From contig JAEWRI010000036.1 of assembly GCA_023460085.1 (NCBI GenBank), positions 1 to 64,000 on the forward strand: DNA of 64,000 nt. The letters are read 5' to 3'. Shown in pieces: positions 17,570 through 26,236 of this stretch. Source of the stretch: Bacillota bacterium. GTDB taxonomy: Bacteria > Bacillota > Clostridia > Christensenellales > SZUA-584. The notes under the pieces were generated by a model. That model was not told where the DNA came from. It searched no databases and saw only the letters and a program-made list of their open reading frames with translations. Both the position numbers and the translations under genes were made by a program. Each line of letters begins with the position of its first letter. The stretch's first letter is position 1.

Positions 17570-18781
17570 TCAGGCCTGGGGCGCGTTGAACCACAGCTCG
17601 ATGCACTGCTCGCGGGAAAGCGGCATATCGGGGGCATAGGTGTCCTCTTTGTCCGCGAATTTTTCCAGCGCTTCGTCGCGGGAGTAAACCGTGAGGTTCG
17701 GGTAGTCGGCCATGATGTCGTCCGGCAGCGTGCCATCCAGCGTGATGGCTACCGGCGGGTCTATCATCACCGTGTTGATGAGGGCTTCGCCGCCGTCCGC
17801 CGGGCAGGCCACCAGCACGTCCGACTTCACGGTGTAGCCCTGAAGCATCAGTACCGCGAAGTGCAGGGACGCAACCGAGATAGCCGGGGAATTCGTGACG
17901 CCAATCGTCTCATAGTCGCCCATCTCGCCCCAAATGCGGTTGGTGCTGAGCACCGCGTCGCCGCAAACCACAGGCATTTCGATGCCCGCGTTGTCGTACG
18001 CGGCCTTTACGCCTTCAAACGTGGTGTTCTGGCAGATAACGCCGTCGATTTTGTCATAGGTGGAAAGGAACGTGGACATGACGTTCGTCGCTTCCGTCTG
18101 GTTGCGCTTTCCGGCAGCTTCCGCAAGGAGGTTCCAGCCGAACTGGTCGATGGCATCGTGCACGGCACGGTCACGGATCATGTCGGTGCCGTTGCCGGGG
18201 TTGCCGGAGATATACACCACGTTCGAGCCGGAGGGAAGCTTCGTCGCCGCCCAGCGGTTGATGAGCATGCTGTACTTGTACGCGTCGTTGACGACGCAGT
18301 AGGTGCCTTCATACACCGCCGGATCGTTTGCCATAATCACCAGCGTGCCCATCGACTTGCCCATCTCCACCACGGAGGCCATGGTCGTCGGCGAAACCGC
18401 GCAGATCAGCAGCGCGTCCAGACCTTCGGCCAGCAGCGCGTTGCACTGGCTGATCTGGGTCGTGCTGTCGTTGCCGGCGTCCACGATCTGGAATTCGGCA
18501 AGCGTTCCGTCCGCAAGGTACGCGTCCGCGGCTTCCTGAAGGCTCGCCACGTGCTGGCTTCTCCATGCGTTGCCGGTGTAGCCCACGGAATAGGCAACCT
18601 TCAAGCCCTTTTTCAGTTCCAGCGGCGTCTGAGACTCCGTCGATCCCGAGGTATCCGGAGCAGCCTGGCTTGCCGATACCTGCTGCGAAACAGATTCCGC
18701 CGCGGGTTCTTTGCTGCCGCATGCCGCAAACAGTGTTAAAAGCATCGCTGCGCACAGCACCAAAGGCAAAAATTTCTTCAT
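17570..18781 (-). CDS. Sugar-binding lipoprotein of ABC transporter, copy A
   Basis: 403 residues with lipobox LFAAC (Cys21) and the same binding-protein fold as copy B. Differences from copy B gather in the signal and linker and in one patch: QNTTFEGVKAAYDNAGIEM here against QNVTFEGVKAAYDNAGIDM, then GDAVLSTNRIWGEM against GDSVLSTVRMWGEM. That patch could contact ligand, so the copies may bind related but different sugars. Copy A is first in the operon and probably the more highly expressed. Confidence 0.93.
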   Translation of the reverse strand: MKKFLPLVLCAAMLLTLFAACGSKEPAAESVSQQVSASQAAPDTSGSTESQTPLELKKGLKVAYSVGYTGNAWRSQHVASLQEAADAYLADGTLAEFQIVDAGNDSTTQISQCNALLAEGLDALLICAVSPTTMASVVEMGKSMGTLVIMANDPAVYEGTYCVVNDAYKYSMLINRWAATKLPSGSNVVYISGNPGNGTDMIRDRAVHDAIDQFGWNLLAEAAGKRNQTEATNVMSTFLSTYDKIDGVICQNTTFEGVKAAYDNAGIEMPVVCGDAVLSTNRIWGEMGDYETIGVTNSPAISVASLHFAVLMLQGYTVKSDVLVACPADGGEALINTVMIDPPVAITLDGTLPDDIMADYPNLTVYSRDEALEKFADKEDTYAPDMPLSREQCIELWFNAPQA

Positions 18782-19001
18782 GGTCTTTCCTCCATACTGT
18801 TATTTATGACAAGAGAAAATCCTTTTCGGGCGGAGTATCGCCGCCTCCCACCCCATACGGCCTTGGCCGCTCATATAGCATGCAAAGCCCGTATGACTTG
18901 GAACCCGTCAAAGCCTGTCCGGAAAATTCTTTTCTCAAAGCCAACACGTCTGCCCTCTCCGGGCTTGTCCGTATTGAAAAAACTTGCGGCAGCTTCCGCG
19001 C
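18782..19001. other. Non-coding gap upstream of the binding-protein genes
   Basis: 220 bp without a convincing gene. On the minus strand it ends with GGAGGAAAG before copy A and contains a GGCGG...CCGCC hairpin about 60 bp upstream of the start. I see no convincing -35/-10 pair, although a TTGACG with poorly spaced AT-rich boxes is present. It may hold the promoter for the transport genes. Confidence 0.4.
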
Positions 19002-20477
19002 TCAGTCCGCCTTAGCCATGAACACCGGAACGTCGCCGATACCCGAAAGCGACTTGATCGTCTTGCTTCTTCCAAACTCGTGAAGCGTCTCTATCGTGCG
19101 CTCCCGGCCGAAGCCGCTCGCCTTGTTGCCGCCAAAGGGCACGCAGTCCAGGCCCAGACGGTAGAAGTTGTTCACATAGGCCGTGCCGACATCCAGCTGG
19201 CGCGCGATGCGCAGCGCCTTCTCGTAGTCCTTGGAATACACGACGGCGACCAGTCCGTACTCCGTGTTGTCGGCAATCGAAACCGCTTCCTCCACATCGT
19301 CGTACGGTATTACGCACGTCACCGGGCCGAACATCTCTTCCTGCGCGATGCGCATATCCGGACGGACGTCGGCGAAGAGCGTGGGCGGCACGAAAAATCC
19401 GTTTTGGAGCCGTTCGTCCGTGGGCAGCTTCGCCTGCGCCGCAAGCTTCGCGCCCTCCTTGACGCCGATTTCGAGGTAGCTCAGCACGCGCTGCTGCTGC
19501 TGGCGGGAGACGAGCGGGCCGACCTGCGTCGCGGGATCCATGCCGTCGCCTACCTGTATCTTCCGTACCACCGCGGAGAACTTCTCCACGAACTCGTCGT
19601 ATCTGGAGCGGTGGATGATGAAGCGTGAGATTGCCGTACAGGCTTGTCCGTTGTTATAGAACGCGCCTTCGTATGCGATGGGGAGCAGCTCGTCGATGTC
19701 GTAATCCGGCAGTACGATGAAGGCGTTCTTTCCGCCCAGCTCCATGATGCAGGGCGTCAGGTTCTCCGCCGCCTGCCGCAGTATCGCCTTGCCCGAACCG
19801 CTGGAGCCCGTAAACGAAATCTTGCGCACCAGCGGGTGAGACGACAGCGCCTTGCCCGTTTCCACGCCCGGGCCGGTTACCACCTGCAGCACGTCCGGCG
19901 GGAACACCTGCTGCAGCAGCTCCACGATCTTCATGATGGTCAGCGGCGCCTGATCCCCCGGCTTTAATACGATCGTGTTGCCCACGGCGAGCGCGGGTGC
20001 GGCCTTCGCGGCGGTGTGCAGCGGCGGCCAGTTGAACGGGATAATCCCCGCGAAAACGCCGTAGGGTTCCAGTATGACGGAAGCGTACACCGGGCCCAGA
20101 TCGAACAGATCCGTCGGCAGATTCCCGATGAGCCCGCCGAAGTATTCAAATGCCTCCACGCAGCGCTTGGTGTCCCCGCGGGATATGAAGAGCGGCTTGC
20201 CCTCCTCTTCCGTCTCCAGCCGGGCAATCTCTTCAAAGTGGTCCTGCACGACCACCGCCGCCTGCTTTAAATAGCGGCCGCGCTCGTGCGGCGATACCCA
20301 GCGCCATTTCTGGTACGCTTCGTGGGCAGCCTTCACAGCCGCGTCCACCTCTGCCGCCCCGCCGCCCTGAACGATGGTAATAGGCTCCGCAGTGGCGGGA
20401 TTCTCGACGATAAACTGATCCTCCGGTCGGTTGGATGACCACTTCGTCCTCAGAACCGGTAATTCTCTCTGAGACAT
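19002..20477 (-). CDS. NAD(P)-dependent aldehyde dehydrogenase
   Basis: 491 residues, the normal length for the ALDH superfamily. Visible are PFNWPPLHTAAKAAPALA with the catalytic Asn, the cofactor turn SFTGSSGSGKAI, the general base in ELGGKNAF and the nucleophile in NNGQACTAISRF. It oxidises an aldehyde to a carboxylate. Its place upstream of the importer genes and next to alcohol dehydrogenases suggests it completes the oxidation of an alcohol group or a cleavage product. Confidence 0.93.
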   Translation of the reverse strand: MSQRELPVLRTKWSSNRPEDQFIVENPATAEPITIVQGGGAAEVDAAVKAAHEAYQKWRWVSPHERGRYLKQAAVVVQDHFEEIARLETEEEGKPLFISRGDTKRCVEAFEYFGGLIGNLPTDLFDLGPVYASVILEPYGVFAGIIPFNWPPLHTAAKAAPALAVGNTIVLKPGDQAPLTIMKIVELLQQVFPPDVLQVVTGPGVETGKALSSHPLVRKISFTGSSGSGKAILRQAAENLTPCIMELGGKNAFIVLPDYDIDELLPIAYEGAFYNNGQACTAISRFIIHRSRYDEFVEKFSAVVRKIQVGDGMDPATQVGPLVSRQQQQRVLSYLEIGVKEGAKLAAQAKLPTDERLQNGFFVPPTLFADVRPDMRIAQEEMFGPVTCVIPYDDVEEAVSIADNTEYGLVAVVYSKDYEKALRIARQLDVGTAYVNNFYRLGLDCVPFGGNKASGFGRERTIETLHEFGRSKTIKSLSGIGDVPVFMAKAD

Positions 20478-20539
20478 ATCGTAAATCCTTTCAAAAAATA
20501 TTTCCGAGTGTATCGACGCGACGCCATGGGCAGCACCCG

Positions 20540-21529
20540 TTACAGAAAGAGCTTTTCGGCGTTGCCGTGCAGAATCGATTCCCGTTCCTGCCGCGTCAGC
20601 CGAAGCCCGTTGACGTGCGTCACCGGCTCATCATCTCCCATGTCAAAAGGATAGTCCGTACCCACCAGCACGTGATCCGCGCCAAAGCTGTCCGAAAGGA
20701 ACTGAAGCGCGGGGTTCCAGTGGGTGATGGTATCAAAGTAGAGGTTCTTGAAATAGTGCTCCGGCGACTGGTGAATGAGGGCTTTGGGCTCCTGACGCAC
20801 CTTGTAGCCATGCACCAGCCTTCCGGCCTGATACGGAAAATACCCGCCGCCGTGGGACGCAATCACGCTGAGCGCGGGGAAGCGCTCGAACACGCCGCCC
20901 AGCACCAGATGGTTCAGGCCGCAGTTGGTTTCATACACGTTGCCTACGAGGTTTTTATTATAGTAATTGGCGTACTCGGATCGCGCCTCCGGATAACCGG
21001 GATAATACGGATGCAGGAATATCACGATGCCGTTGGAGGCGCAATAATCGTATATCGGGAAAAACACTTCGTCGTCCAGCTGCCTGTCCAGTATGACGGG
21101 CGCTATCTCGATGCCCTTCATGCCCAGCTCAGTGTGGGCACGCTTCAGTTCTTTCAGGCTCAGCGCGATATCCTGCATGGGCAGCGTGGCCATGCCGCCC
21201 AGCCGGTCCGGATGCCTCGATACGAAATCCGCCAGCCAGTCGTTGCACATTGCGGAGGTTACCGCGGCCTCTTCCCTGTCGATAAAGTAATAGAATACGC
21301 TGGGAGACAGCGAGAGTATCGCCTTGTCCACGCCCATTTTGTCCATATCGGCAATGCGCGTGCCGTAATCGTAAAACTCCCGGAACACCGGATATTTGAA
21401 GCCTTCTTTATGCGACAGGTATTCCCTGCCGTCCTCGATGACGACCTGGGTATCCAGCGCGTCACCCTTTCTTCGGATATAGTCAACGAGCACATCGGGT
21501 AGAAAATGACTGTGAATGTCAATTACCAT
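20540..21529 (-). CDS. Amidohydrolase-2 family metal-dependent hydrolase/decarboxylase
   Basis: 329 residues starting MVIDIHSHFLP; the HSH motif at 5-7 is the first metal site. VIASHGGGYFPYQAGR and LVGTDYPFD later give the remaining histidine and aspartate. This PF04909-type family includes decarboxylases such as ACMSD and hydrolases such as pyrone-dicarboxylate lactonase. I chose the ATG with AGAGG 8 bases before it; an earlier in-frame start reads through a basic low-complexity stretch in the gap. Lactone hydrolysis would fit the pathway, but the activity is not settled by sequence. Confidence 0.88.
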   Translation of the reverse strand: MVIDIHSHFLPDVLVDYIRRKGDALDTQVVIEDGREYLSHKEGFKYPVFREFYDYGTRIADMDKMGVDKAILSLSPSVFYYFIDREEAAVTSAMCNDWLADFVSRHPDRLGGMATLPMQDIALSLKELKRAHTELGMKGIEIAPVILDRQLDDEVFFPIYDYCASNGIVIFLHPYYPGYPEARSEYANYYNKNLVGNVYETNCGLNHLVLGGVFERFPALSVIASHGGGYFPYQAGRLVHGYKVRQEPKALIHQSPEHYFKNLYFDTITHWNPALQFLSDSFGADHVLVGTDYPFDMGDDEPVTHVNGLRLTRQERESILHGNAEKLFL

Positions 21530-21590
21530 AATGATACCTCTCTGCCAGTACTGCTTTGCTGTCGATGATGATTTCGCGCCGGACCGGGCG

Positions 21591-22613
21591 CTATGGGCGC
21601 ATGGCGATTTTAAAGCCGGTCTGGTTGACAAAGCGGTCGAACGCTTCGGACCAGTCCTCCAGGCGGAGGCTGTCGTCAAACAGGCTGGCCAGATCCAGCC
21701 GTCCCTGAGATAAAATGCCCATCAGCCTGTCCCACGACGTCGGCTCCTGCGCATAGGTGGTATGAACCGTCAGTTCCTTGAAAAGAAGGCTGTCCAAATC
21801 GACCGGCACCTCCTTGCCAAAGAGGGCCATCTGCGTATAGTGCCCCTGCTTTTTGAGCATCTGCACGCAGGTCTTTACGGAAGCGGCAACGCCTGCGCAC
21901 TCCGCCGCGACATCCGCACCCAGCGGGTCCATTGCGTATATGGCCTCCCGCACCTGCTCCGCCGTCCAGGCGATGGCATCCGCACCCAGCTTTTTGGCAA
22001 GCTCCAGGCGCGGCATGTCCTTCTCGATACCCGCCACCACCACCCTCGCGCCCGCCAGCTTAGCCAGCTGCAGGCACAGCAGACCGATGGTCCCGGGGCC
22101 GCTTATCAGCACCACATCACCCGCGGTAATGGTGCTGCGTTCCAGCAGACCGCGAATGCAGCATGCCAGAGGCTCTGAAAGCGCGAGCTCGTTTCCGTAG
22201 GGAACATCCTTTGGAACCTTGTAGGCGAGCCGTTCCGGAATCGTCACGTATTCCGCCATGGCACCGTCCATACCGGACCCGATGGACTTCCGCTCCGCGC
22301 ACAGCATATACAACCCCTGACGGCAATAAACACAGCTTCCGCACGTGTGCTTTGCGGTAAGAGAAACCACCCTGTCTCCCGCGCTGAATCTGGTTACGCA
22401 CGCGCCGGTCTCGGTGACAATGCCCACGTATTCGTGGCCCATAATCACCGGTTTCTGGCAGGGGTATTCGTCGCGCATGATATGGATATCCGTTCCGCAT
22501 ATACCCACCGCGCTTACTTTCACCTTCAGCTCAAAATCCCCCGGCGCCGGTTCGGGAACATCACGAATCTCCATGCCGCTTTTTCCTGCCGCAAACTTAA
22601 CCAATGCTCTCAT
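21591..22613 (-). CDS. Zinc-dependent alcohol dehydrogenase (sorbitol/threonine dehydrogenase-like)
   Basis: 340 residues with both zinc sites: VGICGTDIHIMRDEY and IMGHEYVGIV for the catalytic metal and CGSCVYCRQGLYMLC for the structural one. GPGTIGLLCLQLAKLAGARVVV forms the NAD(P) fold. Its promoter (22730-22758) with three tandem operator-like 11-mers lies about 120 bp upstream, making this the first gene of a regulated transcript that continues into the amidohydrolase and aldehyde dehydrogenase. Confidence 0.92.
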   Translation of the reverse strand: MRALVKFAAGKSGMEIRDVPEPAPGDFELKVKVSAVGICGTDIHIMRDEYPCQKPVIMGHEYVGIVTETGACVTRFSAGDRVVSLTAKHTCGSCVYCRQGLYMLCAERKSIGSGMDGAMAEYVTIPERLAYKVPKDVPYGNELALSEPLACCIRGLLERSTITAGDVVLISGPGTIGLLCLQLAKLAGARVVVAGIEKDMPRLELAKKLGADAIAWTAEQVREAIYAMDPLGADVAAECAGVAASVKTCVQMLKKQGHYTQMALFGKEVPVDLDSLLFKELTVHTTYAQEPTSWDRLMGILSQGRLDLASLFDDSLRLEDWSEAFDRFVNQTGFKIAMRP

Positions 22614-22696
22614 AACTGCCTTCCCTTCGCTGCGATGCGTCCAACTTATGGCACATAATGTAGTTATTTTACTGTTGTTATGATTTATTTATTTGC

Positions 22697-22729
22697 GATT
22701 TTGGTTTTGTTTTGGTTATCTTTTGGCTA
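22697..22729 (-). promoter_or_regulatory. Triple 11-bp direct-repeat operator (IolR-like)
   Basis: Three adjacent 11-mers on the minus strand begin at 22729, 22718 and 22707, each carrying CCAAAA at the same offset (TAGCCAAAAGA is the first). Two match the B. subtilis IolR (DeoR family) consensus WRAYCAADARD at 10 of 11 positions and one at 9. They lie directly downstream of the -10 box, a classical repressor position. The DeoR protein at 2033-2824 is the likely binder (inference). Confidence 0.6.
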
Positions 22730-22758
22730 AGTCTATCACCTATCCTGTGCATAGTCAA
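22730..22758 (-). promoter_or_regulatory. Promoter of the zinc dehydrogenase transcript
   Basis: On the minus strand, TTGACT (22753-22758) and TAGACT (22730-22735) are spaced by exactly 17 bp. The triple operator begins immediately after the -10 box. Confidence 0.65.
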
Positions 22759-22933
22759 GGTATATTATTATATTATTTCACCTCTCAGCGATTTTGCGCA
22801 ACGCAAAAACACCCCCCGGAAAAGCAGACGGCGGTACACTTCCATCTGCCGTGTGCGCTCTTGCCGTTCATTCCTGAGAGAGGCGAGGTATCCCTCCCCG
22901 GAAAAGCCGATCCTTTCGGTTTCATCATGCTTC

Positions 22934-22957
22934 CCCGGCGGGCGGCCGCCCGCCGGG
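22934..22957. repeat. 24-bp perfect GC palindrome
   Basis: A perfect inverted repeat centred at 22945/22946, built only of G and C, 17 bp downstream of the iron-dehydrogenase stop. It lacks a T-run. It could act as a 3' hairpin or partial terminator between that gene and the next promoter. The rest of the 22614-22974 gap holds the promoter and operator described separately. Confidence 0.55.
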
Positions 22958-22974
22958 AAGGAGTATCGCAGAGT

Positions 22975-24174
22975 TTAGAGAAGTATGCTTTGGAAAATGG
23001 TTTCCACGTCTTTTTTGTCCAGGGCAATATACCCGCGCATTACGCCGTCCGCGCCATAGCGGCTGTTGTCCACCAGCTTTTTCAGATCCGCAGCGGGTAT
23101 TCCCATCTCTGTCAGCGAAGCCGGCATGCCAATGGCCTTGTTCCACGCGCGGAAGCGGCGGACGCCCTCCATCGCGGTAGCCCTCACGTCCTGCATATCC
23201 GGCTGCACGCCGAACACGTCCACGGCAAACTGCGCCGCCCGCGCCGCCTTTTCCGCGTCGCAGCGCTCTGCGATGAACTGCAGCCACGCGGGCATCAGCA
23301 CCGCCAGCCCTTGTCCGTGCGGCGTATCGTATGTGCCGCTGATGTACGCTTCCAGTCCGTGTATCATGAGCATCTCGTCCGGCTTTCCGATGCCGGTGAC
23401 ACCGTTGTGCGCGAACGAGGCCGCCAGCATGAGCTCTGCGCGCGCCTCATAATCCCCGGGGCGGGCCAGCGCGGCGGGCGCGTATTTCAGCACAGAGCGC
23501 ATCAGCCCCGCGCCGAACTGGTCCGCCAGAAAGGTGCTGTGAACGGAGAAGTACCGCTCCAGCGAGTGAGAGAATATGTCTGAAGCGCCTGCGGCGGTCT
23601 GCCGGGCGGACACCGTATAGGTCAGCTCCGGGTTCATGATGGCAAATACCGGACGCAGCACATCGGGGTACATCATGCCTTTTTTCAGCCCTGTCTCCAG
23701 ATCGTCCACCAGTACCGCGGAGCCGCTCGTCTCGCTGCCCGCTGCGGATATGGTATGAATGGTTCCCACTTTGGCCATGGTCCGCGGTTTTTCTCCCTGA
23801 AAGTACCTCCAGAACCCGGTGCCATCGGCCAGCCCCATCGCAATGGCTTTGGCGGTGTCGATGGTGCTTCCGCCGCCCACGCCCAGCAGAAAGTCCACGC
23901 CTTCCTTTTGTGCCAGCTGGAAGCCCTGCTGTGCCAGCGATCGCCGTGGGTTGGGCTGAACCCCTCCCAGCTCTACAAACGGTATGCCCGCACCATTCAG
24001 CGCATCCGTCACGGTATTGTACAATCCGCTGCGTTTGATGCTTCCGCTTCCGTACACCAGCATCACCTTTGTGCCGCCGTGCTGACGTATCTTAACAGCG
24101 GTCTGCGCCTCCGTTCCTTTGCCAAACAGTATGTCGGTGGCCATGCAAAACGAAGAGTCCACGTACGCTCTCAT
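22975..24174 (-). CDS. Iron-containing alcohol dehydrogenase
   Basis: 399 residues of the group III metal-dependent dehydrogenase family: VYGSGSIKRSG, the nucleotide-binding GVGGGSTIDTAKAIAMG, and metal ligands in SDIFSHSLERYF, MLMIHGLEAY and YDTPHGQGLAVLMPAW. The start at MRAYVDSSF has an excellent GGAAAGGAG site 7 bases upstream. Family members reduce aldehydes or oxidise diols such as 1,3-propanediol and lactaldehyde-derived alcohols. It is the most upstream gene of the catabolic run. Confidence 0.92.
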   Translation of the reverse strand: MRAYVDSSFCMATDILFGKGTEAQTAVKIRQHGGTKVMLVYGSGSIKRSGLYNTVTDALNGAGIPFVELGGVQPNPRRSLAQQGFQLAQKEGVDFLLGVGGGSTIDTAKAIAMGLADGTGFWRYFQGEKPRTMAKVGTIHTISAAGSETSGSAVLVDDLETGLKKGMMYPDVLRPVFAIMNPELTYTVSARQTAAGASDIFSHSLERYFSVHSTFLADQFGAGLMRSVLKYAPAALARPGDYEARAELMLAASFAHNGVTGIGKPDEMLMIHGLEAYISGTYDTPHGQGLAVLMPAWLQFIAERCDAEKAARAAQFAVDVFGVQPDMQDVRATAMEGVRRFRAWNKAIGMPASLTEMGIPAADLKKLVDNSRYGADGVMRGYIALDKKDVETIFQSILL

Positions 24175-24254
24175 GAATAACTCCTTTCCGTGTCCATATT
24201 CTTTTTTAGTGTTGCCTTTTATGTCAATCATAAATACGCATTGAAGATATGTCG

Positions 24255-24285
24255 ATTATATCAACTCTGCTCATAATTTGATATA
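24255..24285 (-). promoter_or_regulatory. Inverted-repeat operator over the -10 box of the iron dehydrogenase
   Basis: TATATCAA (24257-24264) and TTGATATA (24278-24285) form 8-bp arms around a 13-bp spacer. On the minus strand a TATAAT box (24255-24260) overlaps one arm. This dyad symmetry differs from the direct repeats at 22697, suggesting a second regulator not found in the window. The remaining 24286-24455 is AT-rich and empty. Confidence 0.45.
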
Positions 24286-24455
24286 CTTTTTCTCAACAAA
24301 TGATGATATTTCGCAAAAAAATTACAAGCGGTTGGCGCGTTCCGCTTGGAGTGCGCTCCAATGCGCGCCTGATATTTCCATATCTGTGCGTGCTCTTTGT
24401 TGTTCACAATACGAAGGCTCATATTAAAAACCGGGCGCCATACGCGCGCATTTTG

Positions 24456-24464
24456 TGGTATAAT
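24456..24464 (+). promoter_or_regulatory. Extended -10 promoter of the acyltransferase gene
   Basis: TGGTATAAT is an extended -10 element, 28 bp before the ATG at 24492. No good -35 hexamer is seen. A GAGGTGACC ribosome site follows. Confidence 0.5.
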
Positions 24465-24491
24465 GTCGAAAATATCGCATCGAGGTGACCT

Positions 24492-25715
24492 ATGGACGAA
24501 GTGACTCGCTTTGATATGAAGGCCCCTCCCAAACGCCAGAAAACCCCGCTGAAAATATTCACCTGGTTCTTAAGCTTCCCCATCGTGTGGACGAACCGGC
24601 TCAAAATCAACCGCGAAAACATGAAGGGGCTAAAGCCCCCCTATCTGCTGCTGTGCACGCACAAGTCGTTCATCGACTTCATGGTGACCACGGCGTGCAT
24701 CTTCCCCCACCGCGCCAATTATGTGGTCGCCATCGACGGCTTCATCGGACGCGAAAAGCTGCTGCGCAACGTGGGCTGCATCTGCAAGCGCAAGTTCACC
24801 AACGACGTGCAGATGGTGATGCACCTGCGCAAGGTCATCGACAACGGCGATATCCTCGTGATTTACCCGGAGGCGCGCTATTCGCTCATCGGCACCAACG
24901 CCTGCCTGCCGGAATCCTTGGGCAAGCTCGCCAAGTTCTTAAAAGTGCCGGTCGTGACGCTGAGCATGCACGGCAACTTTCTGCGCTCGCCTGTGTGGAA
25001 CCTGCACAAACGGCATATCCCGCTCGCCGCGGACCTGCGGCAGATCATCACGGCGGACGAGATCAAGACGCTGCCGAAAGACGAAATCTTCCAGCGCATC
25101 AACGACGCCTTCTTCTACGACGAATACCTCTGGCAGAAGGAGAACGGCATCCGCATCAACTATAAGGACCGCGCGAAGGGCCTGCACAAGGTGCTCTACA
25201 AGTGCCGCCACTGCGGCGAGGAATACCAGATGCGTTCCGACGGCGCCACGCTGTGGTGCGACGCATGCGGCAGCCAATGGACCATGACCGAGTACGGCGA
25301 GCTGGAAGCCAAGGATGAAGCCGAGCGCGTGCACATCCCCAGCTGGTACGAGGCGCTGCGCGAGGACGTGCGGCAGCTCATCAAGGAAGGCGAGTACTTC
25401 TTTTCCTCCGAGGTCGTGGTGGACAGCCTGCCCAACGCCGACGGCTACATCCGCCTCGGCGAAGGCCGCCTGACGCACGACATGAACGGCTTCACGCTGG
25501 AGGGCATCTTCGGCGGGCAGCCCTTTCTGCTGAAGAAGGACCCGCTTTCCATGTACTCCTGCCACATCGAGTACGACTACATGGGCCGCGGCGATTGCAT
25601 CGACCTCTCCACCCTGCACGACACCTATTACATCTACCCCAAGACGGATGAGTGGTCCGCCACCAAAATATCGCTCGCCACGGAGGAGCTGTACAACCAC
25701 TACGCGAGAGGATAA
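24492..25715 (+). CDS. PlsC-like acyltransferase with C-terminal zinc ribbon
   Basis: 407 residues. The first half is a 1-acylglycerol-3-phosphate acyltransferase-type domain: CTHKSFIDF gives the HX4D catalytic pair, and VIYPEARYS is the glycine/EGxxS-like motif III. Around residues 237-265 CRHCGEEYQMRS...CDACGSQW is a four-cysteine zinc ribbon, followed by a beta-rich domain of unknown role. Acyltransferases with this extension are longer than usual PlsC (about 250 residues). It probably acts on membrane lipids; the acceptor is unknown. It stands alone, divergent from the catabolic cluster. Confidence 0.85.
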   Translation: MDEVTRFDMKAPPKRQKTPLKIFTWFLSFPIVWTNRLKINRENMKGLKPPYLLLCTHKSFIDFMVTTACIFPHRANYVVAIDGFIGREKLLRNVGCICKRKFTNDVQMVMHLRKVIDNGDILVIYPEARYSLIGTNACLPESLGKLAKFLKVPVVTLSMHGNFLRSPVWNLHKRHIPLAADLRQIITADEIKTLPKDEIFQRINDAFFYDEYLWQKENGIRINYKDRAKGLHKVLYKCRHCGEEYQMRSDGATLWCDACGSQWTMTEYGELEAKDEAERVHIPSWYEALREDVRQLIKEGEYFFSSEVVVDSLPNADGYIRLGEGRLTHDMNGFTLEGIFGGQPFLLKKDPLSMYSCHIEYDYMGRGDCIDLSTLHDTYYIYPKTDEWSATKISLATEELYNHYARG

Positions 25716-25786
25716 GCTTCAGGCGGGATGACGCCCGGAAACCTGGCTTCGTTTATATCATTTATTAATGGAACGCGGGAGGGGCT

Positions 25787-26236
25787 ATGGATGCATGGTT
25801 TCGGTTTATCGTCTACAGCGCACTCGGACTGAGCTGCGAGATCATCTCGTCCGTATTCCTCATTGAGTTCGCGTTAGGCGCAAAGGTGCATCGCCGCGTA
25901 CCCGGCAAGTATCTGGAGGGCTTTGTCAGCTTATACATGATACCCATCCACGGCTTTGGCGTGCTGTTCGCCTTCGAGCCCATGGTTTTTTTGATCGCCG
26001 GGTTGCACTGGGCGCTGCGCTGGGCCATCTGGGGGATACTGTTCGTATTCACCGAAGCGTTGATGGGCTTCCTGATGGACAAGGTTTTGGGATTCTACCC
26101 GTGGGATTATTACGCGGACTCGCGGTTCAAAATCTTCCGGCGCGGCTACAGCCTGTGGACGCTGATTCCCCTGTGGGGTATATACGGCCTGTTGCTCGAA
26201 GTTTTTGTTCGTATGCTGACCGGCGCGCCGCTTTAA
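25787..26236 (+). CDS. Small integral membrane protein (possible ABC-transporter type IV permease family)
   Basis: 149 residues with about four hydrophobic segments and a conserved-looking end, GYSLWTLIPLWGIYGLLLE. The pattern (helices with short polar loops, WGIYG near the C-terminus) recalls PF06541 putative ABC permeases, but I cannot confirm this by eye. A GGGAGGGG site precedes the ATG. It lies 71 bp after the acyltransferase gene and may share its transcript. Confidence 0.65.
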   Translation: MDAWFRFIVYSALGLSCEIISSVFLIEFALGAKVHRRVPGKYLEGFVSLYMIPIHGFGVLFAFEPMVFLIAGLHWALRWAIWGILFVFTEALMGFLMDKVLGFYPWDYYADSRFKIFRRGYSLWTLIPLWGIYGLLLEVFVRMLTGAPL

